From Nereocystis luetkeana (Eukaryota > Sar > Phaeophyceae > Laminariales > Laminariaceae), in NCBI GenBank assembly GCA_031213475.1, contig JARUPZ010000023.1:8574157-8638156 (forward strand): a stretch of 64,000 nt of DNA, given 5' to 3'. The notes beneath the pieces were generated by a model. That model saw only the letters and a program-made list of their open reading frames with translations, did no database searches and was not told the origin of the DNA. A program made the position numbers and the translations under genes. This document shows, in pieces, positions 25,301 to 36,100 of this stretch (the stretch's first letter is position 1; each line of letters starts with the position of its first letter).

Positions 25301-28300
25301 CAGCCTCATCACGGGCAAGTGGAACCCACTCCGGCTGCCATTTTTCCAGAGCCAACCCCCCCCGCCCAAAATAGGATCCACAATCGCAAAAAAAAAAAAA
25401 GAAGACAAAAGAAAAGAACAAAAAAAAGACGAGGAGAAAGAAGCCACAGGAAAATTAGACGTGGTTCCAGACAAAATTACTACCGCAGTATACGCGGTTC
25501 GGAGGCGGGAAGGAAGCAACAGGAAAAGAGGGAACCCCATCGCTAGACGCGGTAGCAGGCGGGGAGGGAGAGGGGGGATTTAGCGCCGGGGCCCGTTCGT
25601 TCCGTCGAGCGGAGAACGGCATATGCATGCGGCACATGTTGCATTGCAAGTGACGGCGACCCGCGCGCCCTGGGCGCCAAACACAGCAGTACCAGTCTCC
25701 ATCGCGGGCCACCGTCCGCCCGACTGATCGATGCAGGAGACGCAGTACGCCGCGCATTGGTGACACTCACACACTCTTCGGATGTCTACGGCACAAAACA
25801 CGCCGCCCACTAATTTGGCGCCGCCCGACCCTAATAAAAACCTTCTCGTCCCTCAAAAACGCCAAAACAAAAAAAGCGAGTTCATCATGAGGCACTGCGT
25901 TGCCCCCCAACATAATACCTTCATCCGAAAACGAAAAAACGCTGCCGATCACATATTTGTGCACTATTCGGGCTTCGGCTGTAACTATTTCCACAACCGA
26001 CCGACTCCCTCCTAAACAGAGGCCCGTGCGACTCCTTTTTTTCCCTCGCCACCGGTAAGACGCTCTGGTCGAGCTCTTGCCTTCCAAGAGAACCAACCCA
26101 TCGGACCTACGCAATCACCACTCGCGGCTACAGGGTCGGCCTGCCCCGCGCCACAGGAAGGCGGGGAGGGTTGAAGGGAAAAAAAAAAAGATGACTGGGG
26201 GAGACAACGTTCCCGGGGAAACGCAAAAGCTTGAAAAACGAAGCGATCGCAGCGACAGCGCCTCAACACGTGCAAGACTGTCTACGCAGCGACCGACGCC
26301 GTGAGGAGCCCGCGCGAGCAAACAACTCCCTCAACCGAGATGACCACCCCGGCCCCGAAAAAACCGTCTGGCGACCGTTCTCGTGACAGTTCCAGTCACC
26401 GTTCCCGATGACCGGTCCCTTGACCGCACTCGCGATCGTTCCGGTGACCGACCGTTCCCGTGACCCCTCCAAGCGCAAGCAGGCCAACGAGAACCCACAC
26501 AGGCTTGTCTTGCCAGCTAACTCCCCCCCCCCCTCCCCCCCGATTCCGTCTCGAAAGGGATGCGTGGTCAATGGTCTAATGACTTAGAGGCAATCAACAA
26601 AGGAGTACGCCCCCCCCCCCCCCCCCCGACCCCCCCCCACCGGTTCGCAACATCCCAAAACCCGGAAAGACGCCCCGAGGTACATTCATCGGTCCTTGAC
26701 ACAGCATATTTTCCTAGCGAAATATCGTCTACTACTAATACCGCTTTCATTCGTTTCATCATATTTTACCTTCCGTCACTGCCCGGTCGGTGCGCCCCCG
26801 GAGCGGCGATGGGGGCGCGGCGCGGGATCACCGCGAGCGCCGGGCACGTGGCCGGGACGTCAAGGACAGCCGGGTCGACGCCCAGCTTGGCCATCAGCTC
26901 CTGTCACGCCGCGGGCATATATTTATATTCGATGATGAGTTTTCACGGAGAGTATTTGGGCCGAAGGGATAACCGACTAACAACCATATTCATACTCAAG
27001 TCAGCACTGACTAACTGTAGTTTAATGGCTCCGCGCCCTTATTCTTTTGTGAACATAAAAACAAACTGATTTCCCGGCAGAAACAGGCCTCTGTGCTATT
27101 AATTGCACTGTATTGAACGCTTCATGATACATTGCTGGTGCCTGGTACGGTTCGACCGTGTTGACACCGTGGGCGTTATATATGCTCTCATGATTAGACC
27201 TCGTTAGGAGCGCACTCCCGTTTCGGGGACAAATTACTTGGAGTTAGAGTAAGGCACGTGTTGTGTATACAGTGCACCACTAAAAAGGGTTCAAGTCGGA
27301 ACTATCGCGTGCCTGAAACACTCAAAAGCTCAAAAAGGAGTGCTGCCTATTAGTAGACACAAGCACGACGTCGCTATAAGAGGCATTGCATTGACGGCGG
27401 CCAGCATCGAGGGCAGCCTTCAGGTTTACCGCCGTCGGGCTCAAGGGGGTGCATGCATGGCTGGGACAGTGGCAGGCTAGAGCGGCGACTGGACCAACGG
27501 CGTCACGCTTCTGCCGTCTGCCCGGGTCTTCCTCGCGAAAGTTTGCCATCAGGTATTGTCCAGCCCGTCTCCGTGTGAAACAGGAGCCAGGGTTGTGGAG
27601 GGGAAACAATCTAGAAGAAACAAAAGGAAAGGCGGTTGCTTACCGTGGTAGGCCGGCGGGGAGGGGAGGTCTACTACCTTGTGATACTCTATTTCGGTTC
27701 AGAGCAAGGAGCTGAACTTGAAAAAAAAAGAACAAAAAACACACCCAAACTATCTTGCTCCGTCGTCCTCCTCCCAACTACCACTCTGCCCGTGAATAAA
27801 CAGAAAGGACCGATTGTATTTTCATGACAAATATAAATAAACACCGTCCTCCAGTTTGCGAACAGACTGGTACCGAAAGCTTTCACAAAGGCAGTGCACA
27901 AAAAAACTATATACCCGGCTCTCCCGCTCGTGTAAAGCAGCAGCAGCAGAATATAACAGCCAATACTCAACCTTTTGATCTGGAGCGCATCCGAGTCGGA
28001 AACTCCAACCAGGCGGGGTGGTGGGTGGGGGATTGGGGGGGCGGGAGGGGAGGGGTTGCTTTCCCTACAGACCGCTTTATCGTCGTCGACCTGTCAAAGG
28101 CTGGACGCGACAACACAAGTCACGCCAATACGGCCTACGTAACTCTGCCAGGGTTTCCACTTTTTTATCCCCGCGCGTGGCGCGGGACTCGGGGCTTCCC
28201 ACGCAATCAACGAAAACCGTTCGTACCCCGGACAGAAAAAATCCCTACCTCATGACCTAGATATTCCAGGACACGTTGATAGAATCCCGACCTGTGTATG

Positions 28301-31300
28301 ATCTGCATGATGTAGCTCATGCTGCCGAGTGGGAGCCGTAATTATCTGCACGATCTAGGATACGTTTCCTGGGTTGGATCCATCTGTACCGTTACAGATC
28401 CTGCACAACCTTTCACAACGGCAGGTGAGGAACTATTACTAGTATTAGTAGATGATCTATCTTAGACAGATCAGATATATCATGATCTATCTGTAGACAG
28501 ATCAGATATATCATGATCTGTCTGTCCGAGGTGTGGAATAGTGTGGCTGCCCTCACCTCATCCGCGTGGTCCGCGTCGACCGACACCAGCGCGTACATAT
28601 CTGCGTAAGTCCCGAAGCCTTCCAGCCCGAGCCCGGCGAAATCCGGAGCGCAGGAGTCTCCCTTGTGCACCAGGACCAGCACTTCCCTGTGCGCGAACAT
28701 TCCCGAAGCAAGCCGCAAGCCGTCAGACACCCGAGGCAGATACCTGGTACACAACTACAGTAGTACTATCGCTTGTGAAAGGTGGTGTCTAGGCCAACAA
28801 CCACCGCGCGCAAACGCGTGAATCCAAAAAAAGTTCATGATGCCGTACGAGTATGATACAAAAGTGTTTCATGGGCATGGAGCACGGAAACCGATGGGCG
28901 GAGAGGTTGGTTGGTGTCTAATCATTCTCTCGACAGCAATCATGTATGAACTGAAGATCACACACACTCTCTGGACGGAAACGTAAGAATCGTTATACAG
29001 GGTGTAAAAGGGGTACCCATATACTCCGTCATATATATATACTTCGAAGTATCCACCACGAGCCAGGGTGCTTACATTTTACCTTTCCGTCCGGATTGGT
29101 AAGCGTTTAAGACCGCAGTCCCGGCTTGGGCACAAAATTTGACTGGTTTGTCCCCAAAACGGGACTGCAGTACCACAAGGGTCGTAAAATGAGCTGTCGT
29201 TACTGCAGGAAATCGCGAAGCAGGCTGTTCACAGCTGTCGTCAACTCGCGAGCAATGGGTGCCTATCATGAAAAACGAAGAACAGCATCTCTAATTATGA
29301 ACTACCGGTAGAAAATGTGTAAAAAAACGGGCACGCCATGCAGCAACTACACGAGAGCTCGTACGCCGATCACAATCACACCCCACCGCACTGGCAACGG
29401 TTGAACTACCTGCCCGCCACCCCGCCAGTCGGTGAGCGGATAACCCTATGTCCGCCCCGCGCTTCGGCGTACGAACAGCTGTACCGTTCTTGGCCCGCTC
29501 CGCCTCCGAAAAGCTCCTCCGCTGTACAACTACTTGTACGTACAGCAGTAGGAGCTCTTGAGATAACAAAATACACAAAAAAACGTATTGGTATTTCCTT
29601 TGGGTTTGTTCGACCCTTTGGCCCGGCACTCGTACTCAGCCATTTCAGCCCCTGGTACCCTCGGGACTCGCGAGCACACAGCCATTTCAGCTCCCCGTTC
29701 CCTTGGGACTCGCGTGGACTCAGTCATTTCAGCTCGAGGTACCCTTGGGACTCGCGAGGACTCAATCACTTGACCCTTGGGAATTCCGAGGTAGTGGGCA
29801 CACATGCGGTCCTGCCGCAGCCTGATCCGGTGCTGGCAAGTCTCGCACTTCCCTACGAGCGCGGTCGCAGATTTGCCGCCATCTAGAGCTGCGTAAAAAA
29901 AAAACGTGCATAATATCACTGGTCGGCGGGAGAGAACGTTTCCCCTGCTCCAGAAAGGCATTCATGGTGGTGTGTTGCTGCCGCCAACCACTGACTGCTG
30001 CCTGCCGGCTGCCTATGTCTGGTGCGGTCTGCTACCGCGGCCGCTGCAGCTGCTGTGCTGCTCGGCATGGCAGCACGCAGCACAAAGATGTAAGGAGACA
30101 GCACCTTCACCCCTTGACAGACAGCAACTTTGCTTTGACATGCCTTGACTTACACCAAACTACTAGGTTTTAGTGTGGTACACTTTGCCAGGTACACCCT
30201 TGACAGCGCACTTTCGCGTTGCTTGACATGCCTCCTGACATCTTTGACGCAGCACCCGAAGAACAAAAATAGGGGTTTCCATGCAGAAAATGAGGCGTTT
30301 TTTTCACCGGGGATAGGGGTCATGTGTCTAGACATGGAGATTTGCCTTGACAGACAGCCTTGACAGACAGCTTGACGTTGACATGTCTCCTGACATATTT
30401 CGTGCAGATCGTGCACACCGCATCTCGTAATGGAGTTCTACGCACTCCAGCAGTAGGATCTTTAGGTAGTAACTGGTACCTGGTATCCCCTGATGGTATG
30501 ATTTACTGCTGTAAATGTATTGCCTACATCTTCTATAGGGGGCACGACGTCTTTTTAGGTTTGAGTGGTGGTTTTAGTTTTCTGCCGATTTGTTTTCCTT
30601 TATTTCTTTCGATTTCTAATTTTCCGATTGCTCTATATTTCATAGGAAGTGTGTGTACGTCGTGCCTGTCGCATCCAGCACAGCAGTACGATGACATGGC
30701 ATTGCATTGTCTACTCTGCTTACTGCATAACTTTGTACGGCAGTACTAATAGTAACTCTGCTGTATACCGGGTACTTCTGTTGACCACAGAGCTTGTATA
30801 CTCCCATCTCTCTAGGATTGGAAAATCGGCACGGAAGGGTTGCTCTGAATGCCGACTGGTAGATGTGGATTTCCCACATCTTCCGGACGGACTCATGACC
30901 GGTACATACCACGGTCGTGTACCGTGTGCGTACCAGGTAACACTACAAACTACAAGTATTGATAGAGAAAACAGACCCCGGCTAGGTTCCGAGCCGAGTT
31001 CTACGAGTACATGGTACAGATCAAAGATGGGCGCACACAAAATGAACACAAAAATGGTGGCTTCGGAATGATCTCGGACGATATTATTCCATAGACGCAC
31101 CTCTCGGCGTTTGCACCTTCCCAACCGGTTTAATGTGAAGAACACACACACACATAACAACTGTCGAGAAAAACAGGTTCGAAATCCGTCTCAACCACAA
31201 GTGTGTTACTGCCCGTAGGTACCATATATATACGGTACTGCAGTAGTACAGCGGTAGTTGTAAACATACCGGTATACCGGTACCCATCGAACACACCTGG

Positions 31301-32828
31301 TCACCTGGTATACCTGGTACTGCTGTCCGTGCGAAGGTAGCAGGTATACCTGGTATTAATAGTACTTGTTGGTGACCAGGTAGCTGATATACAACAGCAG
31401 TAACAGTACAAGTAGTAGTGGTAAGTGCCCATTACTCGCTATAGTGCCTGCGGGAACGTTTGGCACAGACGGGATTGCGGAGTAGTGCCGGTTGCTGCTG
31501 TAAATAAATAGTGCCGGTATTGTTGGCTGGAGCGTATCGGCACTTACGAACTGCACCTGAGAGGAACCGAGCCCATGTCATCCAAGAGAGAAAGTTTCCC
31601 ACAAGGCTTGATCGGTGGAGATTCCTTCGGCTCAAAATTCGGATCATTTTCTACTTTTCTACTAAACATACATCACCCGCAGGCAAATGGTTTCGCTGGT
31701 GCTCTCCTTCTTGGAACTGCACCGGGTTCATTTCGATGTTGAGCTCTACAGCTCTACGAACGCCATGAGAGCCGAAACCACAAGCTCGTGCTCGTATCCA
31801 TCGTACGCAAGCAGTTGCGGAGTTCGGGAGTCTATGGCACTGACCATCTTACGTAGGGTTCCGCATTCCGCACAGACGAGCACCTGGCGCATAGAAAATG
31901 CGAAGTCAATTATGTGCCGGAATGAATTCCATTCAATCCCTTTTCTCCATGATTTTCTCGGCTTTGTGCAAACAGGTAAAACAACGCTCTCCTCCGGGGA
32001 TTCGTCAGGGGCTCCCTGCCAACACTACTATGATACTGCTATCGCACAGCATCGGAGAGGCCAGCCCAGACGTTGCCTGCTGGCATGCAGTCTCTTCTTA
32101 CGAATCTCTTCCAAAATCCACGACCGAACTGTGCCGTACAAGACGAGGTCTGCTATTAAAATAGTTCAGTTCGGTGCATCTCATTCATGCCTCTTTCGGC
32201 GAAGCAGAAAGTCAGCAACAAACAGGTACCAGGTACTGATGGATGTAGAATACTCCAAGAACAAAAAACAAGCTGACATGTTATCGGGAGCTCGCGCGTT
32301 CATTGACTTTGTTCGATTGCCCCCTGCCAATTGCTTCGCAGCTCACTACGTAGCTCATTGTCCCCAGCTGTGCCCCAGCACAGCAGCAGCGACTGCGTGA
32401 ACACGCAAACCCAACGACTGCGACTCGTGACTTGCTAGAACTCGCGAGTTGCGAGGCTTGCGGAGGAGGAGCGGCGTAATTCCGCACACGATACTCGCGC
32501 TATTTCACGTAACCAATTTCAAGATTACCCGGCGAGCCTATAGTACTGCTTGCAACGCGTCTCGGAGGGCGTGGGGATTCTAGGGGGAACTCCACTGAAG
32601 CAACGAGGGACCAGCTTCATCCATGGTGCACGAGGGTGTGTCGTACCTGTTAAAACGTTCGCCCGTCTTGTAGTCATCGTTTGTGCCGACAATACCCACA
32701 AGGCCCGCATAGTCGGTCACCTCAACCGGGGCGCCGCAAACCCTAGAACACGTGCAAAGCAGGGCCACTGCTGCCACGGCCAGGGCGGCCTGAAGGTCTC
32801 GGCGCGACCGTAGAGCTCTGGTGATCAT
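19351..32828 (-). CDS. Secreted/ER prolyl 4-hydroxylase-like 2OG-Fe(II) oxygenase with VHL-beta-like and thioredoxin-like regions
   Basis: Nine exons join in phase: 32828-32647, 28743-28557, 26900-26770, 25304-25203, 23877-23697, 22290-22124, 21570-21420, 20399-20280 and 19557-19351, giving 475 residues. Residues 1-32 are a signal peptide (ALAVAAVALLCTC). About 70-150 resemble a thioredoxin fold (VLVLVHKGDSCAPDF, ALVSVDADHADEELMAKLGV). About 168-225 match the VHL beta-domain pattern (VVNEVGYPLDIHYQWW ... TLAAGTENWMLSYKT). The C-terminal half is the oxygenase: GVRVYTNTSWLANHVDTRATH holds the HxD iron ligands H390/D392, and VLYESATCVHGRP holds the distal H444. The family hydroxylates proline with 2-oxoglutarate, O2 and Fe(II), in algae probably on secreted hydroxyproline-rich proteins. 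There is no KDEL-type tail (it ends KYIT). Introns reach 3.9 kb and are full of tandem repeats. Exon 4 could instead start at 25294 if a small exon was missed. Confidence 0.92.
20394..20905. repeat. Tandem duplication of intron DNA including a splice acceptor
   Basis: Units 20394-20660 and 20662-20905 share blocks such as 'gtccgtcgtcgaagagtc', 'ggtgccacaaccgag', 'tctgcaagttctc' and 'aggtaaaggtgc'. The unit starts exactly at the exon 8 acceptor of the P4H-like gene (minus strand TTCAG at 20400), so the second unit carries a decoy acceptor (TTTCAG, next base 20664). Confidence 0.8.
21160..21410. repeat. Minisatellite, ~40 bp unit
   Basis: Five to six degenerate units of 'tctgcgtatctcttcggtct' followed by a 'ttcctttatcgatgttcc' spacer. 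It is intronic in the P4H-like gene. The minus-strand open frame over it is only the repeat read through. Confidence 0.8.
23080..23660. repeat. GATC/ATCGAT-rich tandem array in an intron
   Basis: About 580 bp of degenerate 12-18 bp units, GATCTATATCGATGATC-like, with many overlapping ATCGAT and AGATC palindromes. The right end has a longer higher-order unit (CTACTGTAGATCGCGATGTT) repeated about three times. It fills most of the intron between 22291 and 23696. Confidence 0.9.
24000..24165. repeat. Minisatellite, 30 bp unit, five copies
   Basis: Five near-identical units of 'gttagccgttaccggcttct' plus 'ctcgtcga'. It is intronic in the P4H-like gene. Confidence 0.9.
24220..24385. repeat. Foldback repeat family C, compound copy
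   Basis: Two partly overlapping family C halves: 'acccttttagaaccgcact', then 'cgggagtgcagtcccgttttgaggacaaa', then 'gaaacgggactgcag' and 'agaagggtt'. It looks like one copy inserted into another, or an unequal rearrangement. Confidence 0.7.
24725..25085. repeat. Degenerate tandem array, ~55-65 bp unit
   Basis: At least six units of 'caatagcctactgtagtcta' followed by 'ctcagtcagcgctgaaacct'. It is intronic. A fragment may recur at about 26995 ('aagtcagcactga'). Confidence 0.8.
26520..26640 (-). repeat. Fragment of repeat family A (leading module)
   Basis: Poly-C runs flank 'gggatgcgtggtcaatggtc', the complement of the leading module of family A (compare 15890 and 51560). Only this module is present. 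Confidence 0.6.
27203..27291. repeat. Foldback repeat family C
   Basis: It runs from 'ttaggagcgcactcccgtt' through 'ggggacaaattacttgga' and 'tagagt' to 'ccactaaaaagggtt'. The right arm is diverged, as in the 61236 copy. Confidence 0.65.
28265..28530 (+). repeat. Dispersed repeat family B
   Basis: A forward copy just downstream of P4H-like exon 2 (in that gene's sense). It has 'cctgggttggatccatctgt', 'acagatcctgcacaacct' and 'cacaacggcag', then two GATCTATCTGTAGACAGATC-like palindromes. Confidence 0.8.
29105..29187. repeat. Foldback repeat family C
   Basis: A compact copy: 'gaccgcagtcccggcttggg' opposite 'ccccaaaacgggactgcagt' across a short loop. Confidence 0.75.
29628..29775. repeat. Tandem repeat, ~44 bp unit
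   Basis: Three and a half units of 'agtcatttcagctc', 'gtacccttgggactcgcg' and 'aggactca'. It lies in intron 1 of the P4H-like gene. Confidence 0.85.
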
Positions 32829-33104
32829 CTTGTGTATATCCCTCGTCTGTTGGAGTAGCGGCAGGCCTGAGGATGGCAGACAAATCAAGGACGCTCTTTC
32901 TTGATCCAGACTAATGAAATGTTGGATGGGATGGGACTTGTCCACTTCTCACTTCTTAAACACACAGGGGAGAAAATAGTGGTATCCCCTGTTTCGTAGG
33001 CCTCCCGTACTCTGTTTTTTTTTTCCGTGGGTTGTGGTGGTGAGCAGGCCACACTTAGCTCAGCCAGCGTCTAACCAGCGCTGCCCACCAACTCCCACGT
33101 CATC
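32829..33104. promoter_or_regulatory. Shared head-to-head promoter region
   Basis: Only 276 bp separate the ATG of the P4H-like gene (minus strand) from the ATG of RPL5 (plus strand). Both 5' UTRs and both core promoters must fit here unless transcripts overlap. A T-rich tract at 33018-33026 and pyrimidine-rich DNA up to the RPL5 ATG are visible; I see no clear TATA box. Confidence 0.7.
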
Positions 33105-36100
33105 ATGGTGAGTGAATCAGACTTCGCCGTTGCACCTCCGTTTCACGGACTTGAGGGTTTTTGATCGTGCAACTTGCTCTTGCACGCCGAAATGAAAAGT
33201 GCACTCGTGGCTCGGCGTGTTGTTTTTGTGCGGTCTGGGTTCCGCGAGCACCCGGAGCACCAACTTTGGTGGAGGGAAATCGAACGCTCGATCAGAGTGC
33301 CAGGGTGGTTCCTGGGGTGCGACCCCGTGTGCTTCACGCCCGCGCAATTCCGTTCTTTTTTGTTGAGTCTCCGCAAGTTGCTCATGCCTCGGTAGGCAGA
33401 TTTGATACCGAACCCAGGGCCTGAAGAAGCGCGAATGCTCGTATTAATAGTACGAAGTCCCAGGTGTACCAGGAAATGGTGCTCGTATACGGATGAAAAA
33501 AGTTGCGTGGAGCAGTCGTCTCTCGGCCACTTATGTGTTTGCGTCGGTATATCATACTGCTCTACTGCTGTGTGCAAGCCATGATACCAGATATTCCCGG
33601 TTGCTTGTGTAGCCGTGTGAGTGAAGCAACACTCTACAAGTCTGTACGGGCTTGGTTGTGGCTGATTCGGCTCGACAGCTGTATTCAATTCAAAACCAGA
33701 TACTATTACGTACATCTATTAATAATCCTCTTGGAACACAGGCGTTCGAGTGCCCTTGAGCCTGGTACGTTCTCACAGCTACTTTGTTGACACGAGCAAA
33801 CTCGCTCACGAACCAGACAGCACACCAGCACCAGTTTACCAAATGGATAGCTGACTTGCTGTTCTTTTGAACTCGCCAACATTGGGTCGTCCGTGTTCTA
33901 CGAACAGGTTCTGTGTCCATCGTTTGGCGTGTGGAATGGTAGAGGACATGTTGACACACCTTTCTGGTAGCTGGGTTGTCGAGATGGCATGTGCACACAC
34001 CACGCAAAGCATGCTGGTATAATACCCAAAATTCTCCGCTCCCCCTTCCTGCCCTAACACAGATCGCATAATTTGGTACTGGTACTCGCTTTGACGTGAA
34101 CATATATACCAGTACATTTGTTGAATATACCAGTACATTTGTTGAGCACAGCAGCAAGCAGTACCGAAGTCCAATTTGTACGTTTGTGGTTCATGGTCCA
34201 CATTGTGTCGACTTATACACGAGAACTATGGCGAGTGGAACGTCTGCAGGATGCAGCTGGCAGTCGAGTCGGTGTGGCATGCCAGGTATTTCCAAGGATG
34301 GCTTTTCACGTACTCAAGTCCTTCCCGCGATCGCTTACATACATACCTGGTACCTGGTACTCAGGAGCGGCGATTCGGCGGGGGGCTTGAGCACAGCAGC
34401 TGTTTTCTTGCGATAATTCCTTGCGTAATATATGTACCTGTATTTACGTACCTGGGACCAATGGTATACCAGGTGGCAGCTATTTCACACATATTGTATG
34501 GCGTGAACGACACACGTGCGGTACACGACTACACCCTCTGAGCTGACCTCTAAACGGCGTACCATGTACCGGGTATTCCTTTCGCCTACTTAATTTCTAC
34601 GTGAAACATACACGATCGTGTACTGCATGATAATTTGTTTGCGCGCGAGCCTATTGAGTGCTCTACGTGCGGCCGGTACTCACCCTGAGGAGAAACTCAT
34701 CCGGAGTTCGTCATGGACCCCGTCGGGTAGGAGACGGCACGTGCGGAGCGAAGAGGCGGGGTTGGACTGCTCACTGCACGCTCCGACCTTCGTTTTTGAC
34801 TAGATGAAGGCTTCCGACAAGCGCAGCGAAGCAGGAGACGGCACGTCCGGAGGGACGGGATTGGAGTTCACCCTGCTGTACCCCCCCAACCTTCGTTTTT
34901 GGCTTACCTGGTAGGCTCGGAAGCCTCAAAACTGGTCAAAAACGAAGGTTACGGCGTGCAGTGTGCGATCGAATCCCATCCCTTCGCACGTACCGTCTCC
35001 TTAACGAGGCGGTGGTGGTGATTCGGAGAGCCCTGTATACGCGTAATAAGAGTTATTGGTATTTCGCGATGATGATTGTTGTTGCAATGCGCGCAACAAT
35101 GCGCCCACTACCTGGTGGTAACGAAACACCCAAATTGTTCGGTGTTTGTTGCCGTTGTTGTTGCTGTTTGTTGTCGTCCGACGCACTGAAGGCGTTCGTG
35201 AAGGTGCAGAAGACGAAGGCGTACTTCAAGCGCTACCAGGTGAAGTTCCGCCGCAGGCGCGAGGGCAAGACCGACTACCGGGCGCGCAAAAGGTTGATAT
35301 GCCAGGTGAGCCTTATCGCGCGTGGGAGGTGGAGAGGTCGAGTGCCAGAGCGTATATGGGTGCAGCAAAAACAAACCAATGGTCTGTGCATGACGTAAAC
35401 CAATGGGGACCGTCGTTGCGAATCGCCACATTTGAAGTTTTGGCCTACCTGGGCTGGCATCATGATGGAACCGAAATGACAACAAGGGAAGGTTTATTTT
35501 GTGGGACTGAGGTATGCGCACACTGGTTCTTGGAGCGCACAGCCGCATGCAGAACGGAGGGCAGAGACGTACCTCGACTCAAAATGTAACGTTTAAAGTA
35601 CTCTCTGGTCACGTTTTTTTGCTTTCGTGAATAATCGTCATTTCGGAAGCATCTCTTTCTGACCGCCACCACCCGCCCCCCCGCACCGCACGCGTTCTGC
35701 AGGACAAGAACAAGTACAACTCACCCAAGTACAGGCTTGTCGTGCGCTTCACGAACAAGTACGTGTTGGCACAGATTATCTACGCCACCATCCAGGGTGA
35801 CCTGGTAAGCGTTGCGGCCTTCGGATATGTCAACGTGATTTCCGGAGCTCCTCCGCCGAAGCATGCCGGCTTGCGAACAGTGCTGCTATTATTAGTGCGA
35901 TGTTGTATACTCGTGGCCTTGAGTGTGTTTCAATCCATTTAAACTGCACCCGCCTTTTGGGAACAACCCGCTTTTGAATTTTCTTCTGGTCGTATTTTTT
36001 TAGCAGTGAGTAAATGGGTCAAGACCCCCATGCTGGGCCGTTTTTGTTTGTGTTTTGGCGTCTCGACCGCGATCCAAACCATATGTGTACAGACGGTATT

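Noticed and set aside
25590..25790. Cys-rich minus-strand frame (CECHQCAAYCVSC) considered as an exon of the P4H-like gene
   Set aside because: It lacks a good donor in the needed phase. The flanking exons join in phase without it if exon 4 begins at 25304. It remains a possible alternative exon.
26570..26640. CRISPR-like or G-quadruplex array at poly-C/poly-G runs
   Set aside because: The homopolymer runs are the ordinary ends of family A fragments. No spaced direct repeats are present and the genome is eukaryotic.
27322..27609. Minus-strand open frame between P4H-like exons 2 and 3
   Set aside because: A phase-0 exon is possible, but joining 28557 directly to 26900 gives a continuous thioredoxin-like sequence, and the frame holds no recognisable motif.
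29769..29886. Minus-strand open stretch with a CETCQHR-like Cys pair, considered as an extra exon of the P4H-like gene
   Set aside because: The attractive frame does not fit the phase-2 ends of exons 1 and 2. The frame that fits the phases is not protein-like, and direct joining of 32647 to 28743 is already in phase. It also overlaps a tandem repeat.
30720..31160. Minus-strand frame with a DHSEATIFVF-like stretch
   Set aside because: The DNA resembles 42420-42540, where the similar part is read in another frame and on the other strand, so it is a dispersed repeat rather than an exon.
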